Notes under the pieces: model-generated | Told to the model about the DNA's origin: nothing | The model's input: the letters and a program-made list of their open reading frames with translations, nothing else | Databases searched by the model: none | Source of the DNA: Yersinia bercovieri ATCC 43970 | GTDB taxonomy: Bacteria; Pseudomonadota; Gammaproteobacteria; Enterobacterales; Enterobacteriaceae | Reading direction: 5' to 3' | Length of the DNA: 64,000 bases | NCBI RefSeq assembly: GCF_013282745.1 | Contig: NZ_CP054044.1 | Span: 372,001 to 436,000 of the forward strand | Made by a program: the position numbers and the translations under genes | In this document: piece by piece, positions 58,496 to 64,000 of the stretch | Numbering within the stretch: the first letter of the stretch is position 1 | Layout of the letters: every line of letters starts with the position of its first letter

Positions 58496-59161
58496 CTATA
58501 TCCCTTCATCCACCTTATAAACGGCAATTGCCTCATCCACTGAGTCAAAATATTTCACCTGATTATCCCGACCTATAAAGAGCGCAACATCACAAAACTC
58601 TTTCAGCGAGCCTAGGCTGTGCGATACCATCAAAAAGCTGGCTTCTTCATGGCGGGCTTTGAATACATCAGCGCATTTCCGCTTGAACTTGGCATCGCCG
58701 ACGGCGGTGACTTCATCCACCAGATAGTAGTCAAACTTAAATGCCATGCTCAGGCCAAAACCGAGGCGGGATTTCATACCCGAGGAGTAGGTTTTGATCG
58801 GCATATCGAAGTATTTTCCTAACTCGGCGAACGCTTCGACAAAGGCAACTTTTTCTCGGAGTTCGCTGTGAGTAGCATACAGGCAAGCAACAAATTTGAC
58901 GTTTTCGCGTCCTGTTAGGCTGCCCTGAAATCCACCAGCAAGTCCTACAGGCCAAGAAATTGTTTTGTCTGTATGGATCTGGCCCGAATCAGCCCGGTCA
59001 ATACCGCCAATAACCCGCAGCAGGGTAGATTTACCCGCGCCATTTCGGCCAATTAATGCGACGCTTTTCCCCGAAGGTAGCTCTACGTTCAGATCTTTAA
59101 AGACATAATGGCGACCGGCAGGGGTGCGGTATGATTTGGTGAGATTTTCAATTTTGATCAT
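58496..59161 (-). CDS. kpsT: Capsule ABC transporter ATPase KpsT
   Basis: A 221-residue ATPase that energises capsule export with KpsM. It has Walker A GRNGAGKSTLLR, the ABC signature YSSGMKSRLGFGLSMAF and Walker B FDYYLVDEVTAVGD. It overlaps kpsM by four bases (ATGA) and is followed by the polymer synthesis genes. Confidence 0.96.
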   Translation of the reverse strand: MIKIENLTKSYRTPAGRHYVFKDLNVELPSGKSVALIGRNGAGKSTLLRVIGGIDRADSGQIHTDKTISWPVGLAGGFQGSLTGRENVKFVACLYATHSELREKVAFVEAFAELGKYFDMPIKTYSSGMKSRLGFGLSMAFKFDYYLVDEVTAVGDAKFKRKCADVFKARHEEASFLMVSHSLGSLKEFCDVALFIGRDNQVKYFDSVDEAIAVYKVDEGI

Positions 59162-59934
59162 GAGGTCAGCATCGCCTCTTCACGGTTACGGTAGAACGCG
59201 AGCCCGACAAACAAGGTAACCAGAGCACAGAACGCCAGATAGTTCAGGCTTACTCCCTCACTGACATAGCCGGGGACGACGGCGGCACGACATAATTCGA
59301 CCACGTGCACGATCGGGTTCCATAACAGATATGGCCAGTACTCTTTTGGAATTGAATGTAGCGGAAACATAATGCAGGAGATAAAGTACAGCGGCTTAAT
59401 CAGGATAGGTAAAAACTTCTCGGTTTCAGGGAAGGTTTTACCCACCACCATAAAGATCAGCCCTACACCGCAAGAGAAGATCACCAGCAGTACCCAAACC
59501 AGTACCAGCGAAGTCAGTTTAACCACTTCAAACTCTTCGCCTGCCAGAGCCACAATTACCATCAGCAGCACGTAAACCACCGCGTAGATCAACGCCTCTA
59601 AAATGGCGCGGGCAATAATCGTATCTATAGGTTTGACTGGCCGGTAGTTGAACAGACCCTGATTGGCCTCAATCGCGCCTATAGACCTATTGGTGATGTT
59701 ACTGAAAACGAAGTAGGGAATGATTCCGTTGATCAAAAATACCGGGAAGGAGATATCCGGCATGGTGCGGTGCATGATGAAGCCGAAAATAGTCAACAGG
59801 ATCAGCAGATGGGCCATGGGTTCCAGCGCTGCCCATAGATATCCAAGCCTGTATTTGCCAAACCGGGTTTTAATTTCCCTTAAAAAAAGTGCCTTAACGG
59901 CAGCTTTTTGTACTTCCAAGCCACTACGTGCCAT
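59158..59934 (-). CDS. kpsM: Capsule ABC transporter permease KpsM
   Basis: A 258-residue ABC-2 permease with about six membrane helices. LFLREIKTRFGKYRLGYLWAALEP is the usual N-terminal cytoplasmic part, and SCIMFPLHSIPKEYWPYLLWNPIVHVVELCR is a family signature. It is first in the region-3-type transcript, just after a JUMPstart element, so RfaH probably acts on the whole kpsMT-polymerase transcript. Confidence 0.96.
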   Translation of the reverse strand: MARSGLEVQKAAVKALFLREIKTRFGKYRLGYLWAALEPMAHLLILLTIFGFIMHRTMPDISFPVFLINGIIPYFVFSNITNRSIGAIEANQGLFNYRPVKPIDTIIARAILEALIYAVVYVLLMVIVALAGEEFEVVKLTSLVLVWVLLVIFSCGVGLIFMVVGKTFPETEKFLPILIKPLYFISCIMFPLHSIPKEYWPYLLWNPIVHVVELCRAAVVPGYVSEGVSLNYLAFCALVTLFVGLAFYRNREEAMLTS

Positions 59935-59960
59935 CAGTTTCCCATTGGTTAATATTTACC

Positions 59961-59992
59961 CACGCTACCGCGCCTGACTTACAGCTGCCAAT
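59961..59992 (-). promoter_or_regulatory. JUMPstart element with ops core (RfaH recruitment)
   Basis: The minus strand reads TTGGCAGCTGTAAGTCAGGC and then GCGGTAGCGTG. This agrees with the JUMPstart consensus, including the ops core GGTAGCGT at its 3' end. It lies 26-60 bases upstream of the kpsM start. RfaH binds a transcription complex paused at ops and prevents early termination over long capsule operons. Confidence 0.9.
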
Positions 59993-60569
59993 ATGCCGAA
60001 AACGAGAACAGACTGCAGAAAATGGACGTGTTTTTCCGCCCTTGTGCTTTAATCACAATGGGAAGTTAATTATCAATAATTGAGTTCAGAGGAACTAATG
60101 GGAAGTAATATTCCCTATCCCATTTGCACTAGGTTACATTGATATTCCTTTCCCGTAAAAATTAGATTTGAATAAGGATTATTGCAAGGGGGCACTGACT
60201 TTCATTCAGGTATGCAAAATCAATCTAGAGCAATAATTTACTTTAAATTACTTGTTTGATCTATAGTCTTAAAAATTAATTTTTCCTTTTTTAATTAAAA
60301 ACCCTATTAAATCAAAACGATATGTAATGTATTTTTTACCTTTACAGGATTTTTGAATTGTATTTTTAACGTATTTTGATTTGCGAAATTATTTAATTAG
60401 ATGAATTACCTTTATTAATGATGCTATTTATTAGCTTTGATTTGTGTCGGTGTATTGAGGAAAACAAAACCAGCGGCTTTCTCCATTAGTTTTCGCATCG
60501 ATATTCAAATTGCTGCCACTGTAGAACCCGAATTATTCGGTCTAAGACTCAATGAACCTCCGGGATTTA
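59993..60569. other. Intergenic region upstream of kpsM
   Basis: An A+T-rich stretch between the JUMPstart element and the IS6 remnant, with no supported gene. The promoter of the kpsMT transcript should lie here. No operator was assigned. Confidence 0.5.
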
Positions 60570-60727
60570 GGTTGTGTTGCATTAAGCAAAGGCGCGGGTA
60601 ATATCTCATTTATTTACCAGAATCTCCGCCCATTTCTCTGATACGAAAAGCCTTCGAACGACTGTATTATCCCGTAGATAACATCGCTCAGTGTATTCAC
60701 GGGTATCTCGTCTATGTCGTGATGTGA
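60570..60727 (+). mobile_element. IS6-family insertion sequence remnant
   Basis: GGTTGTGTTGCATTAA at 60570 resembles the terminal repeats of IS6-family elements (GG-N-T-C-T-GTTGCAA type). From 60629 one frame reads PISLIRKAFERLYYPVDNIA then QCIHGYLVYVVM and a stop, which resembles the N-terminal part of IS6 transposases (RKAFKRLHYPVDVIAQCVRWYLAY). The frame upstream is broken by a stop and the rest of the transposase is gone, so it is a decayed fragment. Confidence 0.6.
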
Positions 60728-61120
60728 TGGACGTCCCTCCCTTACATAACCAGTGCCATACTTTTACTGACTACATTAAGCTGGGAGTGACATTAGATTG
60801 ACCTGTTTATCCTCTGCAACGTCATCACGACGTGTGGCATAAGAGAGCATCGGGCTTAACATGCGCCCTGCTATGAGTTTTAGATAGAGTTTAGAGCCGT
60901 TGGTTGGCGGCATAGATTCTTGTTGTGCTATCGCGGTAAAGCTCTGAAAGAGCCGCCAGTGTATTGATAAGCTACCCGATTAACCACATATCAAGACGTG
61001 ACAGTTATCTGGGATAGTTCAATTATCTGGGATAGTTCAATGGGGACAAAAGGCAGGTATGTGAGTTATCACTATCGCTAGAAGCACTTATATCTCTAAT
61101 TTATTGAGATACAAGAAGAT
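60728..61120. other. Intergenic region between IS remnant and tRNA-Gly
   Basis: No gene is supported; every frame is broken. It ends in a perfect tandem duplication of 18 bp at 61005-61040 and probably contains the tRNA terminator and unrecognised decayed sequence. Confidence 0.45.
61005..61040. repeat. Perfect tandem repeat, 2 x 18 bp
   Basis: The unit TTATCTGGGATAGTTCAA occurs twice head-to-tail without mismatch (61005-61022, 61023-61040), about 80 bp from the 3' end of tRNA-Gly. It may be a replication-slippage duplication. Confidence 0.85.
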
Positions 61121-61194
61121 TGGAGCGGGTGAAGGGAATCGAACCCTCGTATAGAGCTTGGGAAGCTCTCGTTCTACCATTGAACTACACCCGC
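61121..61194 (-). tRNA. glyU: tRNA-Gly (anticodon CCC)
   Basis: The minus strand folds into a 74-nt cloverleaf. Acceptor GCGGGTG pairs with CACCCGC, and the encoded tail is TCCA. The anticodon stem GAGC/GCTC holds the loop TTCCCAA (anticodon CCC), and the T-arm has GGTTCGATTCC. It matches E. coli glyU almost base for base. Confidence 0.96.
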
Positions 61195-61328
61195 TTCGGT
61201 GTGCGGTTTGCATTATAACCGGTTCTTTGACGTGGGCAAGCGAAGATATAGTCTAAGCGCCGGTATTTTAAGCGATTAGCTTAAATAAGCCGTAACTACT
61301 GCTATTTTCTGGGAATCCTTTGCTCAGT

Positions 61329-61350
61329 AAAAAGGGCGCCGTAGCGCCCT
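61329..61350 (-). terminator. Rho-independent terminator after lysS
   Basis: On the minus strand AGGGCGC-TACG-GCGCCC is followed by five T; the plus-strand stem is at 61334-61349. It lies about 30 bp after the lysS stop and ends the prfB-lysS transcript. Confidence 0.88.
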
Positions 61351-61377
61351 AATAGGTTTACCGTTAACCAAGGTTGC

Positions 61378-62895
61378 TTATTTTACCGGGCGCATCGCTG
61401 GGAACAAGATAACATCGCGGATAGTGTGGCTGTTGGTAAACAACATCACCATACGGTCAATACCAATGCCCAAGCCAGCCGTTGGCGGCAAGCCATGTTC
61501 CAGTGCGGTGACATAATCTTCATCGTAGAACATTGCTTCATCATCGCCTGCTTCTTTGGCGCTAACTTGATCGGCAAAGCGCTGAGCTTGGTCTTCAGCG
61601 TCATTCAGCTCAGAGAAGCCGTTGCCAATTTCACGGCCACCGATGAAGAACTCGAAACGGTCAGTGATGAATGGATTATCGTCGTTACGACGTGCCAGCG
61701 GAGAAACCTCTGCCGGGTATTCAGTGATGAATGTTGGCTGAATCAGGTGGCTCTCTGCGGTCTCTTCGAAAATTTCGCATTGAACGCGGCCCAGGCCCCA
61801 GCTCTTCTCCACTTTGATACCTAGTGACTCGGCAATGGTCACAGCTTTGCCCATATCATCCAAATCCGCCACATTGGTTTCAGGGCGATATTTGCAAATG
61901 GCTTCTTTCATGGTCAACTTGACAAAAGGTTTACCAAAATCAAATGTCTGCTCACCATACTGCACCACACTACTACCCAGAATGTTTTCAGTCAGGGTGC
62001 GGAACAACTCTTCGGTCAATACGATCAGATCTTTGTAATCCGCATACGCCATATAGAGTTCCATCATAGTGAACTCTGGGTTATGGCGCGGTGAAACACC
62101 CTCATTACGGAAGTTGCGGTTAATTTCGAACACACGTTCAAAACCACCGACAACCAGGCGTTTCAAGTACAGTTCTGGTGCGATACGTAAGTACATATCG
62201 ATATCCAGCGCATTATGATGTGTCACGAACGGACGTGCAGACGCGCCGCCAGGGATCACTTGCATCATTGGGGTTTCGACTTCCATGAAACCTTTTTCCA
62301 CCATGAAGCTGCGGATGCCAGACATCACTTGCGAACGCACTTTGAACGTATTGCGAGATTCGTCGTTAGCGATCAGGTCCAGATAACGCTGGCGATAACG
62401 GGTCTCCTGATCAGCCAGGCCGTGGAATTTATCTGGCAGCGGACGCAGTGCTTTGGTCAGTAAACGCAGTTCGCTACAGTGGATAGACAGCTCGCCGGTT
62501 TTGGTTTTAAACAGTTTACCGCGTGCACCCAGGATATCGCCCAGATCCCACTTTTTGAACTCTTCGTTATAAACGCCTTCCGGCAGATCATCACGGGAAA
62601 CGTACAACTGAATACGACCACCGACATCTTGCAGTGTCACGAATGATGCTTTGCCCATGATGCGGCGGGTCATCATGCGACCGGCAACGGTTACTTCGAT
62701 ATTCAGTGCTTCTAACTCTTCGTTCTCTTTGCTGCCATACTCAGCATGCAACTGGTCAGAGAGGTGCTCGCGGCGGAAATCATTTGGGAAAGCAATCCCT
62801 TTTTCCCGCAGCACTGCCAGTTTTTCTCGACGAGCTTGTAACTCACTATTGAGTTCTTGCGCTTGCTCAGCGACTTGCGTTTTTTGCTCTGACAT
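61378..62895 (-). CDS. lysS: Lysyl-tRNA synthetase LysS
   Basis: A 505-residue class II aminoacyl-tRNA synthetase charging tRNA-Lys. It has an N-terminal OB-fold anticodon-binding domain ([24 protein letters not shown]). The catalytic domain carries motif 2 ([20 protein letters not shown]) and motif 3 ([30 protein letters not shown]). Length equals the E. coli enzyme. It lies nine bases downstream of prfB and is co-transcribed with it. Confidence 0.98.
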   Translation of the reverse strand: MSEQKTQVAEQAQELNSELQARREKLAVLREKGIAFPNDFRREHLSDQLHAEYGSKENEELEALNIEVTVAGRMMTRRIMGKASFVTLQDVGGRIQLYVSRDDLPEGVYNEEFKKWDLGDILGARGKLFKTKTGELSIHCSELRLLTKALRPLPDKFHGLADQETRYRQRYLDLIANDESRNTFKVRSQVMSGIRSFMVEKGFMEVETPMMQVIPGGASARPFVTHHNALDIDMYLRIAPELYLKRLVVGGFERVFEINRNFRNEGVSPRHNPEFTMMELYMAYADYKDLIVLTEELFRTLTENILGSSVVQYGEQTFDFGKPFVKLTMKEAICKYRPETNVADLDDMGKAVTIAESLGIKVEKSWGLGRVQCEIFEETAESHLIQPTFITEYPAEVSPLARRNDDNPFITDRFEFFIGGREIGNGFSELNDAEDQAQRFADQVSAKEAGDDEAMFYDEDYVTALEHGLPPTAGLGIGIDRMVMLFTNSHTIRDVILFPAMRPVK

Positions 62896-62904
62896 CTCAG
62901 TTCC

Positions 62905-64000
62905 TTATAGCCCGGCTTTCAAACTTGCTTCGATGAATTTGTCCAGATCACCATCCAGTACCGCTTGCGTGTTGCGTGTTTCCACACCGGTACGCAAATC
63001 TTTGATACGTGAGTCATCTAGTACATAAGAACGGATCTGGCTGCCCCAACCGATATCGGACTTGTTATCTTCCAGAACCTGTTTATCAGCATTTTTCTTT
63101 TGCATCTCAAACTCATACAGCTTCGCTTTCAACTGTTTCATCGCTTGATCTTTGTTTTTATGCTGAGAACGGTCATTCTGACACTGAGTCACAATATTGG
63201 TTGGAATATGGGTAATACGTACCGCAGATTCCGTTTTGTTAACATGTTGACCACCCGCACCAGATGCGCGGTAAACGTCAATACGCAAGTCTGCCGGGTT
63301 GATTTCGATATCAATGTCGTCGTCAACTTCAGGATAGACAAAGGCAGAACTGAAAGAGGTATGACGGCGGCCACCAGAGTCAAATGGGCTTTTACGTACC
63401 AGGCGATGTACGCCAGTTTCAGTACGTAACCAGCCAAATGCATATTCACCGATGATTTTGATCGTGGCAGACTTCAGGCCCGCGACATCGCCATCCGACT
63501 CTTCAATGATTTCAGTTTTGAAACCTTTGGATTCAGCCCAGCGCAGATACATGCGCAGCAACATGCTGGCCCAGTCCTGAGCTTCTGTACCACCGGAGCC
63601 TGCTTGCAGATCCAGGTAGCAGTTGGCGCTATCATATTCACCAGAGAACATACGGCGGAATTCAAGCTGGCCCAGCTTGCCATCAAGGATATCTAACTCA
63701 GCAACCGCTTCGTTAAACGTCTCTTCGTCGTCAGCTTCAATCGCCAGTTCTAGCAAGCCAGTGACGTCTTCCATGCCTTGATCCAATTGATCAATAGTGG
63801 TGACTATCTCTTCCAGCGCAGAACGCTCTTTACCCAGCGCTTGGGCGCGCTCAGGTTCATTCCAGACGTCGGGCTGTTCCAGCTCGGCGTTTACTTCTTC
63901 CAGTCGCTCTTTCTTGGCATCATAGTCAAAGATACCCCCTGAGAACGGCTGTCCGATCAGACAGGTCCTGAATTCGGTTTTTTACCGGGTTTATTTCAAA
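62905..64000 (-). CDS. prfB: Peptide chain release factor 2 (start codon outside window), programmed +1 frameshift
   Basis: Recognises UGA and UAA stop codons and triggers peptide release. The main frame carries the GGQ motif in [18 protein letters not shown] and the length fits 365 residues. The zero frame from 64000 reads [20 protein letters not shown] then RGYL, and meets TGA at 63926-63928. The slip sequence CTTTGAC (63925-63931) and the internal Shine-Dalgarno AGGGGG (63935-63940) three bases before it are the known autoregulatory frameshift site: low RF2 lets the ribosome shift +1. Only the initiator ATG lies beyond the window edge. Confidence 0.97.
63925..63940 (-). promoter_or_regulatory. 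prfB programmed frameshift site
   Basis: AGGGGG, a three-base spacer, then CTT TGA C. This is the canonical RF2 recoding signal: the internal anti-SD pairing and the slow UGA push the ribosome from CUU to UUU in the +1 frame, giving Leu-Asp. Confidence 0.96.

Noticed and set aside
60776..60914. Minus-strand reading next to the IS6 fragment as a gene
   Set aside because: On rechecking the bases the frame is broken by a stop after a few codons.

Overview
The window looks like chromosomal DNA of a gammaproteobacterium of the order Enterobacterales, most likely a non-pestis Yersinia. This is judged from protein similarity and gene order; the species cannot be fixed from the sequence alone. The first 22 kb follow the Escherichia coli order thyA-lgt-ptsP-rppH-mutH-ygdQ-tas-lplT-aas-omr-galR-lysA-lysR, and the last 3 kb (tRNA-Gly, lysS, prfB) are also housekeeping. 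Two accessory blocks are set into this backbone.

Region 1 (1-22.7 kb): backbone genes for thymidylate synthesis, lipoprotein maturation, the nitrogen phosphotransferase system, mRNA 5'-end processing, mismatch repair, lysophospholipid repair, galactose control and lysine synthesis. The rppH-mutH gap carries a cluster of DnaA boxes where E. coli has DARS2. The gap next to aas encodes one Omr-type small RNA on the minus strand. A BisC-like molybdoenzyme, an MFS exporter, a LysR-type regulator, a secreted metallo-beta-lactamase-fold protein and a DsbA-like protein are interspersed or follow.

Region 2 (23-35.7 kb): a visibly A+T-rich type II secretion operon on the minus strand, gspC-D-E-F-G-I-J-K-L-M-O. 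Downstream is a ToxR-like membrane regulator with a small ToxS-like partner, and upstream is a soluble winged-helix regulator. gspH, gspN and a pilotin gene are absent and GspC is very short. Many genes start with GTG or TTG and overlap their neighbours.

Region 3 (35.9-46.4 kb): an HxlR regulator and a divergent short-chain dehydrogenase, cbpA-cbpM, a LacI regulator facing an MFS transporter and a GH31 glycosidase (a sugar-use locus), a DUF2000 protein, an Lrp/AsnC regulator and a PAS-GGDEF diguanylate cyclase.

Region 4 (47.2-60 kb): a group 2 (ABC-transporter) capsule locus. kpsE-D-C-S run on the plus strand. Facing them is a minus-strand transcript preceded by a JUMPstart/ops element (RfaH target): kpsM-kpsT, then a Stealth-family sugar-phosphate transferase and a large GT2 + TagF-like + TPR polymerase. 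These two A+T-rich enzymes appear to form the whole serotype-specific part, which points to a phosphodiester-linked, teichoic-acid-like capsule. The kpsMT-tRNA gap holds an IS6-family remnant and a short tandem repeat. The window ends in prfB, with its programmed frameshift site present and only the start codon missing.
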